Assembly: GCA_003118195.1 (NCBI GenBank)
Contig: BEXV01000113.1
Span: 18,325 to 81,002 of the forward strand
DNA length: 62,678 nucleotides
From: Hemicentrotus pulcherrimus
Taxonomy: Eukaryota; Echinodermata; Echinoidea; Camarodonta; Strongylocentrotidae
Direction: 5' to 3'
Part shown: in pieces, positions 37,615-50,668 of the stretch
Numbering within the stretch: position 1 is the first letter of the stretch
Layout: the number at the start of each line of letters is the position of its first letter
Translations under genes and position numbers: made by a program
Notes under the pieces: model-generated
Databases searched by the model: none
Seen by the model: only the letters and a program-made list of their open reading frames with translations
Told to the model about the DNA's origin: nothing

Positions 37615-38755
37615 GGCCTAGGGTAGAAAGAAAGGAGGTGGATGCCTGGATGGACTACCTTTCTAGAAACAGAAAGGTGGATGATACATTTACAATGATC
37701 ATGAAGAGGATGGGATGGGTCATCCTCCACTCAAGCCTTTGGGTCAGAGCTAGACCTCCTGTCATATGTGAATTTGGTTTAAGGAAGAAAGTAACATGGA
37801 AAATACCTACAAATGGATAATGCATTGATAATGGAGAGTATGGGATGGGCCATCCTCACTCAAGCCTTTGGGTCAAAGCCCTCCTGTCAAATGTGAATTT
37901 GGTTTTAAGTAAGGTAGAAACACCTATCTAGATAGAAGAAGATGGATAATGCATTTATCATGAAGAGAGGGAATGGGTCGTCCTCGACTCAAGCCTTTGG
38001 GTCAGAGCTAGACCTCCTGTCATATGTGAATTTGGTTTAAGGAAGAAAGTAACATGGAAAATACCTACATATGGATAATGCATTGATAATGGAGAGTATG
38101 GGATGGGCCATCCTCACTCAAGCCTTTGGGTCAAAGCCCTCCTGTCAAATGTGAATTTGGTTTTAAGTAAGGTAGAAACACCTATCTAGATAGAAGAAGA
38201 TGGATAATGCATTTATCATGAAGAGAGGGAATGGGTCGTCCTCAACTCAAGCCTTTGGGTCAGAGCCCTCCTGTCATATGTGAATTTGGTTTTAGGAAGA
38301 AAGTAACATGGAAAATACCTACAAAAGGATAAGGATAATGCATGGATCATGAAGAGGATGGGATGGGTCATCCTCCACTCAAGTCTTTGGGTCAAAGCCC
38401 TCCTCTCAAATGTGAATTTGGTTTTAGGAAGAAAGTAACGTGGAAAATACCTACAAACGGATAGTGCATTGATCATGAAGAAGAGGGAATGGGTCATCCT
38501 CCACTCAAGTCTTTGGGTCAAAGCCCTCCTCTCAAATGTGAATTTGGTTTTAGCAAGAAAGTAACATGGAAAATACCTACAAACGGATAGTGCATCGATC
38601 ATGAAGAAGAGGGAATGGGTCATCCTCCACTCAAGCCTTTGGGTCAGAGCCCTCCTGTCATATGCAAATTTGGCTTTAGGAAAAAGGTAAGTTGGAGATT
38701 ACCTATCTGGATACAGGAAGATGAATGATACATTGATCATGAAGAGGATGGGATG
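37615..38755. repeat. Minisatellite of about 129 bp, roughly eight units
   Basis: AAGCCTTTGGGTCAGAGC or close variants recur near 37733, 37861, 37991, 38119, 38247, 38380, 38506 and 38631, spacing 125-133 bp. Units carry GGAAAATACCTAC and GTGAATTTGGTTTTAGG. Some adjacent units share variants (GTCAAAGCC with AAGTAAGGTAGAAACACC), suggesting a two-unit higher-order step early in the array. Open frames on both strands (37590-37820 and 38216-38623) are by-products of the repeat. Confidence 0.9.
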
Positions 38756-38801
38756 GGTTGTACTCTAAGACAAGCTCCATTGATGATACCTAACCATGCA
38801 T

Positions 38802-38802
38802 T

Positions 38803-38828
<26 letters not shown>
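38802..38828. repeat. CA microsatellite
   Basis: Thirteen CA units just after the 129-bp minisatellite. Confidence 0.93.
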
Positions 38829-38833
<5 letters not shown>

Positions 38834-40309
38834 ATAATGATATTGTACAGCCACACCTATGTTGGGAGTGGCTTGCTGGGAACAATTATGCACAGGTGGA
38901 TTATCTATAGCAAACATGAATTACTCTATTAACCATGTTGAAATCTGCGTCATATCAAAACTATTCAAAAAAATGGCCTGGCAAAGACGCTTCTTTCCTT
39001 AATGCCCAAACTGTATGTCTACATATTGTCACAAGATACCATTTATCCCCCCCCCCAAAAAAAAAAGTTCAGAATACTTCACTGGGACTTGACCTGACAG
39101 TGGACATCACCTCCTTTCATATGTATATTTGTGCGGGATTTGAGCATTGACCATCTATCTTTAGTAGAAAGATGAACAGGGTCAAGAGATGAGAAGAGTG
39201 GAGTAGAGATGAGAAGAGAGGATGATACAGCGATGGGATTCCATTCAGGTGAGTCATGAGATGCCAGTCATTCATCAAGATAACCTGTCACCACCTCTCA
39301 CTACACACATATCAGAGTGATATCACACCTTATAGATGGAGGATTAGGCCTATATAGGTGAGATGAAAGGTTGATGCTACTAGAGCCATCTTGAATTGTT
39401 TCGAAAAGAACAAAGAGAAAAATAAGGGCAAATTCTTTTAAGATGAATTCTAAGCAACCACTGTGCACATATTTAGTGCAGCAGTAAAATCTTGATAGTG
39501 GTAGAAGTGGTTGGTGGGGGAGTTTAGGTGGTAGTCTTAGCGGAATTGATACTGGTTTGGTAGCAGGAGCAGTAGGTAGCAGTACATGTATGAGTAGTTG
39601 TTGCACTAGTAGTATTAGCAGCAGCAGAGTAACAGCAGTATTGATTAGTGATATCTTTATTATTATGAAATATTGTAATTTCTACTAAATTTTCAGGGAG
39701 GAGGAGGAGAAAAAGGGGGTGATGACAAGAGTATATCCTTCATTTCAACCATTTGCATCACAAAAAGATACTGTCAATTGTTATTCCTGATATAATAATT
39801 AACTTGAATATGGATAGAGTAAACTCATGAATATTCTTTGCAATAATATAGGTCTGTCATCAGGAAAATAATTCATATTTTCTGATGCCTGGATAATGAT
39901 AACCAGTTAGGAAGCCAAATAGTATCATATGATTGGCGCCATGAAAATTGATTTAGCTGTTCTTAGTTGAGTCTAATGTTGGATTGATGGGGATGTAGTT
40001 ATAATGAGACACTTTGAGCATCAGAGATTTGGTCCTTTATTGATTTTTGAGTGATCGTCTCTCTCATTACAGGCCTCCAGTATAAATGACCCAGAATTCA
40101 AAAGAAATTGGATTAAAACTGCTAGCAGTGAAGTGAGGATCTTACAGAGGCATTGTGTCATCAAATATGCTTCTTCCAACGTGTACATGTCTTTTCTTTC
40201 CAATTTTTGCCTCTTCATGTTACACCATGGTAAAGAAATTATGTCATTAATATGTCCTCTTCTTGAATTCATAACAATATTCATTGGATATCTCTCTCTG
40301 ATTTTATCA

Positions 40310-40422
40310 GTCTCTTCTCTCTCTCTCTCTCTTTCTCTTTCTCTCTCTTTCTTTCTCTCTCTCTCTCTCTCTTTCTCCCTCTCTCTCTTTCCCTGTCTTT
40401 TTTTCTTTTTCTTTTTTTAGTT
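40310..40422. repeat. CT-rich microsatellite
   Basis: CTCT and TTTCT runs ending in a T-rich tail. Confidence 0.92.
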
Positions 40423-41005
40423 ACCATCACTTTTTAACAAAGTTAGTTTGGTTCCTAAGTTATGTGAGGGGTTTGTTCCCTCTACAGTACTTGTGTTTGA
40501 ATAAGAGAGAATGAAATTTGTTTATTTGACAATCAATACTTTGATCGTGTCAACAAGTCCACGTTTGTGTTTGACATATGATTAAAATGAAAGCTCTAAG
40601 GATTACAATTTACAAACTTCTGGAAAATTGAAAATAAAATGTACACAAACCCATGCATATAAATAAATATTTTCTCTATCAGTTTGATATAAATGCAAGA
40701 GTCTACTGCAATGCAGTAATGAACATTTGAGACTGAAAGGCATTAGACAGTGACATTGATCATGAAAGGTGATACTCTGAGAGAAGCTTAAATAGCTAAG
40801 AGGTTTCTACATGCTGGACAAACAAGCCTTGAGAGTATACACCAAGGTATACATCTGGGATGAAGTTACAGAACAGCTTACCCATGGCTATCATATACTG
40901 TATTTGCTCTCTTCACAATGTGCTATCACTCTTACTTTACTCACATTGCATATTATGAATAAAGATATAAATAAGAAGATAATGCATACTACACACTGAT
41001 AGATC

Positions 41006-41248
41006 TTAAATGGGGTGTAGCATGGCAAACACTGGTTAATGCCATCTATGACTTATTTTGGACAACTGCACGTAAACGAATGGACTTGATTAACAGTCAG
41101 CGCGCACTAGTGTACGCGAAACAGACCAAATTTCTCCCCATACATGCTTCGGCTGCGGTCATGTCGTCTGTAGTCGTATTTTACCCGATTGGCCCCGAGT
41201 TAGGCTACAGGAAAGACACGTAGTCTCGTCATGCTACACCCCCTTTAA
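41006..41248. mobile_element. TTAA-bounded MITE, family F
   Basis: The 243-bp element starts TTAAATGGGGTGTAGCATGG and ends with the inverse of TTAAAGGGGGTGTAGCATGA, about 19 of 20 terminal bases matching. The interior is unusually GC- and CpG-rich for this window. Confidence 0.8.
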
Positions 41249-43914
41249 AAGTGTTTTTAAAAAGTCAGCCCAAAACACAACAGGAAGCAAATTGTTTGGT
41301 TGGTGACATGATTTTGGCATCATTAGTTTAAAAAAATAATACCGGTAAATGAATTTTCAAGCATGTTATTCCTTATAATAAAAAAAAAATAATATACAGT
41401 TCATCTACTTGAATTCTACCAGTTATAATTAAATGTACTTTTTTCTAACAAAAAGTCTTTCATTTTCAGTTTAAAAGTTATGATACATAATCTTTCAAGT
41501 CACCTTGACATTTTGTTCCTTGAACAAAACTGATGTGCGTCTAAGAGGAAAGTTGTTAGATTCATATGTGAACAGGACATTTCTTATTGGATGTAATCAC
41601 TGGACACATAATCCCTAGTAGAGTTGGTCAGCTAATGATTGTGAGTAGATGGTTAGGATCAAGTATCTGTCTGCCTTAAACCATACTCTTGAGAGGTAAT
41701 TTGGACGAACTTAATTAATTCCAATAGTGCACATGTAATTTCATATCGCTTAACTCCTTCACAGCAATTAAGTTTGCAAAAAATGACCCTTAGGGGACTA
41801 TCACGAGTCAAATTTAATCATATTTGATTATTTATTTATTTTAGTTCAGTAGATTGTGGATTAAATATCTTCTAAACATCACAATGGGTATCTTTGTCAC
41901 ATTCAATGACATATGATATGCTCAGCTTTCTCAACCTTTTGTCAGCATATTATCTTAAACACAAAGATGAATATTTTTAATACATACTATCGCTAATTGA
42001 TTAATCCTCAAAGTGATTCATTCAATGAAAGGACAGAATGGAATATTATCATTTTGTAACAAAGTCACTAATGATAAAGAAATATGAATCAATGATAGAT
42101 TACTTTAATAAATCCTAAATAGCCTTTACATTACAAATCTTTTATAGTTACATCAGTTTTAATTTAGACGCTAATTCCCAAACCACACAACTGTCGAACT
42201 GTCACAAAGCTCACCAATGAAAAATTGATCTATAGAGTATAGTCCCACATACTTGAAAAGGATGCAGCTGGCAGTGTGGGCCAATGCTAAATGGCTATTA
42301 GACTCAAGACAGACATATCGTGATGAGAGAAAAAGAATCACACTGTAATTGATGTTTAGTAATCATGGCACAACTGTCAACTCTTGACAAATGAAGATCT
42401 ATGAAGACATTCAGAGAGTGAATTCTTAACCTTGACCTGAAAAGAAAATGAAGATGAAATGAATAAGTGCCATGAAAACTAACTCAACAACAACAACTGC
42501 AACAAAAACAATGCTTGATACATCATCATGACTATAAACATTGATGCTGGTTAAATTGAAACCATTCGTAATTCATTGCATCGTGAATGCGCCGTCCAAT
42601 ATCATCTTCTCCTCAGCAAAATAGCAAAAGGAATTCAAATGAAAATACGACCTATCCAACAACATGATGACACAACAAACATTACACAAACCGAGATGCC
42701 AAACTGATACCAGACAGATCTAAAATTGTGACCATGACACACCACTTTACCTTAAGGAAATCTTGAGAGAGACAGACAGAAGGAAAAGGAAATGACAAAT
42801 ACACTGGAATTGAGACAACAACCGATTTGTCACTTTCCTTTGAGACTCGCAAATCATTATGCATATTCTTTTGAACATATTTAGATAAATCTCATGGCAT
42901 TTTGAAGATAGGGACTACAAATATGTGACATCAAGATTAAATCCATATGTCAAAATGAAACACATTCAATCCCTCCGGTCCGTAGATGAAATGCACCACT
43001 TTAAATGAAAGTAGATCTCATAATTTATCAAATAAGAATACACCGCATTTGCCAACAATTTACCAACTATAATCACGATAATAAAATTATGATCTATTTC
43101 ATTAGTGCATGCTCAGAACTAAGGCTCCGAATGCTCTTTTCCACAATCAAGCAAATCAAGAAAGACTCCAAAACATTATATATTTCAAGGCTTTATTCAC
43201 CACATTCGTCAAAAACGATTCCATATTATCTTCTCACAACTGATCTTATCAATGCCTGACTATCATTAAAGTCCTCGAGAAAGAGATCAACAATATCTTG
43301 ATGAAATTTGAAAGTTCAGGATGTACAATGCTTATCTGATATCTCCCCACTTCCCACTGATTGGATGAATGTTTTGGCTGTCGTACATTCACATTTCCTC
43401 TATTCCTTCCATTTCTTGATACATGTGATGGAATACTTCCAAGTACAAACTCTCCATGGACCCCTACTAGACTCCATGATGTACATTTCCAGTTTTAGAT
43501 TGCTTTTTAAGTATTTTTTTTTAATGGAGGAAGATTGAAAGAAGGAGAAGGAGTCGTCAAAGCAAGTAGTTCACATAATGACCGATTTCATATATGTTTT
43601 ATTATTCAATCATCTACATGTACGTCCTCCTCCCTTATAAGAATCCTGCACAGATCGCAAGACCCTGAAACTACACTCGTCCCTTGCTGAGGGTGAGAAT
43701 GAAAGTACTGTCTTCATTTTAGCGTTGAGGGTGTGTTATTTTATCAGCTGTTTGGGTGAGCGACAGGGAACAGTCCCGACAGTGGATTACAAAGTGAGTT
43801 GAAAGATGATCCTGAGAGGATGATTTGGTATACAATGTAGAATTGGAAAGCACACACAGTACTGATGGTGAACAAGTTTCCACAAACCAGATAAGCAAGA
43901 TACATTTATAGCAA

Positions 43915-44240
43915 TTATAATAATAATAATAATAATAATCACAACAATCTGAATAATAATCTTGATTTATATAGTGCTTAATAAAGAAACATTGTCTTTA
44001 AGCATTTTACAGATATTGTATTACCTGTTCATCAGATTCATACATGCACAATGAGCACCATCTCTACTCCTCTGGGAGTATTTCTGCCATACGATCACTG
44101 TGAGGACATAATTATGGTAATCAGTAACACAATGGCTTTCATCATCCCATCAGGTGCCCATTTCACTCCCGGGTGGCAAATGTAGATTATTGCCTTGCCA
44201 AAGGACATTAGTGCCGTGTCGGGAAGCAAGTGAGCAAGTG
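43915..44240. mobile_element. SINE-like interspersed repeat with TAA microsatellite
   Basis: A TAA run (43915-43939) is followed by TTGATTTATATAGTGCTTAA, GCCCATTTCACTCCCGGGTG and GCCTTGCCAAAGGACATTAG. From memory these phrases recur in dispersed repeats of echinoderms and other marine invertebrates. The open frame on the minus strand here (44095-44292) is part of this repeat. Confidence 0.55.
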
Positions 44241-45602
44241 AGCGACAATTGATGAAACAACAAAACAAAATACTGAAGAACGTTGCCTTCAAGAAATTTC
44301 CTTCTGAAGATGATTCACTTATACATTGCTACTCAATCATTCATCAGCTAAAACAAATATTTTTCTCCTGAATTCTCAAGACAATACTGGATTCCTAAAA
44401 CCTAGTATGTCTGAGGTCTATGAATCACACTCTATAACCACCAACATTATTAAATGAAAATGAAGACAATGCATTACTCTGCACTTTCTACATATATGAT
44501 TGCTAAAATAATATTTAAGGTATGATATTATTTTCATGTACGATGTGACTATTTGCTTTCCTGAATCTTAACAGTAGATGACATCACAACATACAGCAAC
44601 TAAACTTATTTACTTATATCCACTCAATTTTTCTGTCAATATATGGGGGTTTCAGCCAATACAAATACAGATTTCAATCTCAGCTTTTGTAATTGCCATG
44701 TAATATCTATGCAAAAACATTTCAAAGCGGTCTACTTCCAAACACGATTCATTGAATGCAATGGAGTAAATATGGCTACAGGTAGTGCAGTATGCTATAT
44801 GTACCATTCAATGACAGGGGATCTGGGATAGCTTGATACATACGGCACCTCGCAGTGTCCCATAATTGAATTGATTTTTGTGAATTCCTATGCATCCACC
44901 ATCTCCATACCAAGCGAGTAGCAGGTCGTAAAAAGAAATGAAACTGTGCTTATGAAGAACTTGGAAGGTATATGGATGATGTTGCTCTCAATCTCGGTGT
45001 CTCAATCAATGCATGCATGAGAGATAGGGCCTAGTACCTTCAAGCTATCTGTATTTAAAGGGGTATGTTTGAACGTTTACATAAAACTTGATATGATGAT
45101 CTTGGAATGGATATTCTAAAGTCTTGATGTATGAGAATTTCATATGAAATTAATTAGGTATCATCATTTCCTAACCTTCAACTGCAGGTCCGGTCTTTTT
45201 TTTAATACCATTCCATATTTCTCTCCACCTGTAGCAAACTCAAGATCAATTACTACTCATTGTTTTAAGCATGAATTCCACATGATTCCATTTAAAGAAA
45301 CATCCACAAAAAAAATTGTTACTATTTGCTCTTTGAGCAATCAGAATTAAACAAAACCACTCATGCTTTTGCTCATCACGTTCAAACTTTAGTCTCAAAT
45401 GTGCAATGATCACTTTCATTAGAATAAATTTCTGAAGACATTTATAAATCATTTAAATGTGTTTTTAAAAAATAGATAACACAAAAGACTTTGGTTGATA
45501 TCATTATGCAAAGTATCCATTAAAATTATAATTATAATTCATTATTAATTGTGAATGTCTAAAGTCAGATCAAACCTTAATCTTCTATCATCAACAGCAC
45601 GT

Positions 45603-45997
45603 TTAACGGTAAAGACCAGTTCTGGTCATGCGATAGCATTGTGAAAGAAACGTTGTGAAATAGATCAGAAAAAGTTGATCATCTAGCATATAAGTATTGG
45701 TGTATTGCAAGGTTCTAGAATCATCAAAATGATAAGAAATTTGGCCCAGTCTTGGTAAAGTTACAAGCACTGTACACAGAAAGATGTATATGGGACTACA
45801 CGACACGTGCATGACATCTATCCGGTCCAGATAGATATAATAATTTACCAAATATATCAATCAGTAGGCAGTTTACCAGCAAAATTTGTATCATCACATA
45901 TTAGTAAAAACATAAATACTTTTAATCGATTGATAATGAGAGCTTAAATATTATTTTTTGAGAGGGGGGCATTTCCAAAAATGGTCTATACCTTTCA
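45603..45997. mobile_element. TTAA-bounded MITE, subfamily A, copy 1
   Basis: It starts TTAACGGTAAAGACCAGTTC and ends with the decayed inverse ATGGTCTATACCTTTCA. Nearly the whole length matches 53719-54093, including CCAAATTTATGAAT-like and ATGAGAGCTT segments in the right half. Confidence 0.8.
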
Positions 45998-46550
45998 TGT
46001 TTTTGCTTGCTCTGATGATAACCAACAAAAAATGCTGCTATATTTACCAAGTGTATCTCATCGCAATCTACTATCCCTGGTGATAAAATCAGTCTAGGGT
46101 AATTCATCTCATTTCCAGTTATCCTATATAAGTAATCACTATTTATATACTCAGGTAATAACACGCTATTAAGAGCTGGCAGTGTGCCTGCATAAAAACA
46201 TCCTGGCAATACAAGCAGATTTCCAGGAATACTTCAGGCCTGAGCCAAACTTAATTATAACCAATCAAACAATCTATACAAGGTATAAGATAAATACCTT
46301 CATGTATATATCAACTGCCTATCTAGCCTTCTGGAGAGTTGATATATATCATGAGCATTTCACAAACAGATTAATTGGTAAGATTTAACAAAATAAATTT
46401 AAGAATTGTGATCACATCTCACCTTTCTTTGTAAGTACTTTGATTCTGATCATGATTTAAAATTACATATACAGAGCATCCTTGTGGGCATTCTGTATAA
46501 ATTTCAAATTTCAATGAACATTAGTAGAGCTTTTTTGTATTACAACCAAA

Positions 46551-46947
46551 AGGCGCGTCTTCATCATCTCAAAATTGCACTATTTCTGATTTGGGAAACA
46601 ATCCCGCAGTTAACAAATCGCGTCTTCATCAACTCGAGATTCGACCTCGAAACTTGAAACTCGACCTTGAGAAATTAGCTCGAGATATTTTGCTCAACGT
46701 TCGCGCATACTGCAAATCTTTGGTCTGGTGAGGACCCACCAGACAAATAGCTGGATATTTTGCAAAATAGTGGGGTATTTTACAAACTATCCCAATTCCC
46801 AAGATATCTTGGGATGACAATCCCGACCAAATATCCTGCTAATTGCAACTTCGGGCTGATGAAGGAGCAAATTAGCTGGATAGTTTGCAATCCAGATAGT
46901 TCAAATAGCGGGATATTTGGCAATCTCAAGCTAGTGAAAACAGGCCT
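46551..46947. mobile_element. MITE of the AGGCCTGTC family, copy 2 (opposite orientation)
   Basis: Its right end, read inverted, is AGGCCTGTTTTCACTAGCTT and continues with the same GAGATTGCCAAATATCCC as copy 1. Internal words shared with copy 1 include the inverted GAGCAAAATATCT and GTTCGCGC. Confidence 0.75.
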
Positions 46948-47295
46948 AATGTGAAAATTTATTTTCTGCCATTATCCAAACTCAAGATTATCATCACTGG
47001 TGTTAACCCATCCAATTGCAATTTTCTGAAATACGACAAGTATGCCTATAAAAATGTATACTGAGAAAGCCTGCGAAATAGGAGCTATGACCTTTCGCAG
47101 AAAGTGCACCTAGTTCCCCTGTAATCTAATTTGTCAATGGATACATATTTTTATTTCAACTTTTCAAGCACTACTAAAATAAACTTCCGAGTATAGGATT
47201 AATAGCTTGGTAAGTATCTATTCTTGTTTCAAATTGAGCAGAAAATAGAGTTTGGGTTGCAGTAAATGGATCAGGGAAGGTGACTTCACACTTTT

Positions 47296-47648
47296 TTAAA
47301 GCCCAAGTCCACTCAAAAAATAACTTGCTTTCAATAGAACCAGAAAAATCAGACATACCAATCAACAAAAGTTTGAGCAAAATCGGATAACTAATAAGAA
47401 AGTTATGAATTTTTATAAACTATGTAAAGCAATTGATAAGTTGTGAGGACATGACGTCACAAACTGATAACCATCTTGGCAATTTGTGTTGTAATTCTCA
47501 TTGTTCCATAGTTTTACATACTTTTTCAAAAATTCATAACTTTCTTATTATAGTTATCCGATTTTGCTCAAACCTTTTTTGATTGGTTTGTCTGATTTTT
47601 CTGCCTTTATTGAAAGCAAGTTATTTTTCGAGTGGACTTGTCCTTTAA
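47296..47648. mobile_element. TTAA-bounded palindromic MITE (foldback), family E
   Basis: The 353-bp element has TTAA at both edges and inverted arms of roughly 120 bp: TTAAAGCCCAAGTCCACTC against inverse TTAAAGGACAAGTCCACTC, continuing through AATAACTTGCTTTCAATA and AGTTATGAATTTTT. A transcript across it would fold into a long hairpin. Confidence 0.88.
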
Positions 47649-48772
47649 GCATGATCTAATTCCAAGTTTCTAAAAGTCTACAATTCTACTGCTCTAAAAT
47701 AGCAAAGCTACATGCAGCAACACAATTTTAGAATAATCAATTCAATATTGTGTTGTTTCACCAACTATAACACTGACAAAGCAACTTATATTAACTTCAA
47801 GAGCTAATGAACTTTAAAGAGGATGGAATAATTCTTAAAAACATCATTACCATACAATACCCAAGGATTTGAACTAAATAAAGTTTTTGTTCTCGAAACA
47901 GGAAAAAGTGAAATTAAATTTACAGTTTAAAAGGAATCTGACATTAGAAGATGGAAGATGACTGCTCTCAGAATTCTTCATTCTTCCTTCTTAATTAATT
48001 TCCTCCTTGAACCTCCTCATATTTTTCTTCTCAAACCGTTTATTTGAAATACATGCAATGTTCAATACTTTTCAGACTGACCACAATAGGTCATTCTGAT
48101 CTTTTTTCAAACATCCATTTTGAGGCGAGCAAGAAGCAAACTCAAAACAGAAACCAGATCTTCTTTCTATTAAAAGTAAAGGTCAATCGTAAACCATCCT
48201 TACATCCATCACTACAAAACTACATGGATGAAAAGAGATTCAAGATGTCTTTGAGATAATGCTGTATTCCAAGAAAAGATGCTCAAATATTATTGAGCAC
48301 AACGCTAGAAGAAAACACATCTATCACCTTCACAGGGAAGGAGGATGATGAATAAGGAATTATATCTATCATATGCAGTTAACTAAATTATTCATGCCCT
48401 TACCAAGTTTTGTAATTTTTAGAGTATGTAAAAAATGGATTTGTCCTGATCTATGTTTCTTGAGAATGTGACATATTAAAGCTTACAGCTAAATTAAGGC
48501 CCGAATTCAACCAAACCATTTTTCATTCTTGAAAAAAAAAGAAAAAAAAAGAAAAGAAAAGAAAAAAAAAATTACAAGGGGTTTAAATAATTCAGTTCTC
48601 ACTGATTACAAATTTCTAGCCATCAGAGGTACCATTCAATGTTATCATTTAGGGGAAATCTACTTTCTACAGCGCCTTATCCCATAGACTACAGTGTACC
48701 GGTATATACGTTGTATGCATGTATCATTCCCTTTTCCCAGTATCATCAATTAGTGTCCATATTTTTCATCTC

Positions 48773-48773
48773 N
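48773..48773. other. Single N at a small palindrome
   Basis: TTTCATCTC-N-GAGATGAAA is symmetric around the N. It may be a contig join or an unresolved hairpin tip. Confidence 0.6.
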
Positions 48774-49954
48774 GAGATGAAAGCTGAAATATCAGTTAAT
48801 ATATACATGTTCTAAATTGGAAGCCAGAAGGCATTCATTCTATTAAATACTCCATATCATGTCCTACTTGCTTTTAGTGTTGTAATCTTCTTCCTTATCT
48901 ATGAGCAAAATTGGAGAAATAATCAAGAATATTTAAAACTGCCTCATCATATTGGTAAAGGTTTGGGTGGAAGACTTGTGAAGTGGACTGTTATTAGTTT
49001 TTGAGCGAGGGTCGGCGCCAGACTTTATGGATTTCCCTCTTGAAGGCACCTAAGAGGTAGGAGACAGATGGAGGGGCTCAAGAGGAGGATTCAGGGATAG
49101 AAAGACAATAATTGTTTGAAAACATAAAGAAAATGATGAGTAGTAAACTCAATAAAAGGAAAATAGAAATCTGTAAAGATGTCTTAATTAGAAATAATGA
49201 AATGGTGAAAAATATTAGGGAAAGTGTGCATATTCATTCATACATTGTTGATGCATTAGATATATAAGTAGATTTGGTAAACGTTAGTGACATAAAAAGA
49301 AAATTGGAAAACAAATAGAAAGAGAGAGAAAGAAAAAGTGAAAGGGAGAGAGAATGAGAAAAAAGGTGGAAGGGGGATATGAAAGTGGAATGAAGGAGTC
49401 ATAGAATTATTAGCCACTATTTCTTTTCAAATTGAGTTTCAAAGTGTAAATATGACTTCTGAAATTATGAAAAAAATAGAAATTCTAATACATGCGTTTA
49501 AATCTTTAAAAATTAAAAACCCATGATGGAACCAAACAAGTTTGATATCATGCTGCAATTGTGTGTGCATGCATCAATTATATAAAGGTCACTATGTACA
49601 TGGCCCATGCATTCCAAATACAATGTATCATATTCTTGTATGATTCATTCAAATGTCATCTACACAGTATCAAATTTATTCCGGCCCCTGGGGAAGCTTA
49701 TGCTAATTCTATCTTCTCTAAAAATCTTGTGTTAAAAGGCATGGATTAGTTCAGACATAGAATTTCATACGTCCGCATATATTACTTGCCTTATTTCTTT
49801 AACGCATGAAATTGAAATTTCAATACAATTAAAAATAACATTCATTCACATGTGTAGAAAAGTCTTTCTCTAGAATTTGTCTTTCTTTAATCAACAAAAT
49901 ATTGATAAGGGCATGGGTGACTGGCAATATTTGAACCTTATTCCTCTTGATTGG

Positions 49955-50378
49955 AAATTGTAAATTCAAGTGAATGAATGCATAACATTTGAAATTTAAA
50001 TGAATGAACGCATAACATTTGAAATTCAAGTTAATGAATGCATAACATTTGAAATTTAAATGAATGAACGCATAACATTTGAAATTCAAGTCAATGAACA
50101 CACAACATTTGAAATTTAAATGAATGAACGCATAACATTTGAAATTCAAGTTAATGAATGCATAACATTTGAAATTTGAATGAATGAATGCATAACATTT
50201 GAAATTCAAATGAATGAATGCATAACATTTGAAATTTAAATGAATGAACGCATAACATTTGAAATTCAAGTTAATGAATGCATAACATTTGAAATTTGAA
50301 TGAATGAATGCATAACATTTGAAATTCAAGTCAATGAACACACAACATTTGAAATTCAAATGAATGAACAGATAACAT
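49955..50378. repeat. 30-bp minisatellite, about 13 units
   Basis: The unit is GCATAACATTTGAAATT plus a variable 13-bp part. Units alternate between GAAATTTAAATG and GAAATTCAAGTT types. The block 50101-50190 reappears at 50221-50310, so there is a 60/120-bp higher-order pattern. Because 30 is divisible by three, the minus strand stays open for 176 codons (repeat NFKCYAFIHL). This is not evidence of a gene. Confidence 0.92.
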
Positions 50379-50518
50379 TATAGTCACTTTAAAGAAGAGA
50401 GAAAATATAATTTTCATGAAAATGTGACATCATGAAATACCATAACAATAATTCAATGCTTTTTAGACCTTTACACATGAGACAGTTTGCTAGATGATGC
50501 GGAGACAAGACTTCAGCA

Positions 50519-50668
50519 GGGCCCCGTTTCATAAAACTTGGTACCAATAACAAGACATGATAATTTTGTATCAGCCACTGAAATCCTTGCATCTGATTGG
50601 CTATGAGCAAATTTGTCATGGATTTGTGGAACTTGTTGTCGATAACAAGTTTTATGAAACAGGGTCCA
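50519..50668. mobile_element. Short MITE with GTTTCATAAAAC termini
   Basis: About 150 bp with inverted ends GGGCCCCGTTTCATAAAACT and inverse GGACCCTGTTTCATAAAACT, extending into CTTG. This CCCGTTTCATAAA terminus is, from memory, common in short interspersed elements of marine invertebrates. Confidence 0.7.

Larger units (their letters stand above)
38829..43914. other. Upstream non-coding region
   Basis: Holds the CT tract at 40310 and the MITE at 41006. Short frames (39301-39606, 40021-40284, 42682-42864) lack domain or splice support. Confidence 0.45.
44241..49954. other. Upstream non-coding region rich in MITEs
   Basis: Three MITEs (45603, 46551, 47296) lie within 2.1 kb. The rest is AT-rich, including an A/G homopurine run at 48530-48570, without gene signals. 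Confidence 0.45.

Noticed and set aside
38216..38623. 135-codon repetitive frame with TFERRALTQRLEWR
   Set aside because: By-product of the 129-bp minisatellite; 129 is divisible by three, so the frame stays open.
44095..44292. Hydrophobic minus-strand frame considered as an upstream membrane exon of the ENTREP-like gene
   Set aside because: It lies in a SINE-like dispersed repeat and has no matching splice sites or the expected helix 2 pattern.
49829..50359. 176-codon open frame with NFKCYAFIHL repeats (minus strand)
   Set aside because: It is the translation of a 30-bp minisatellite whose length is a multiple of three; no start, signal or splice context.
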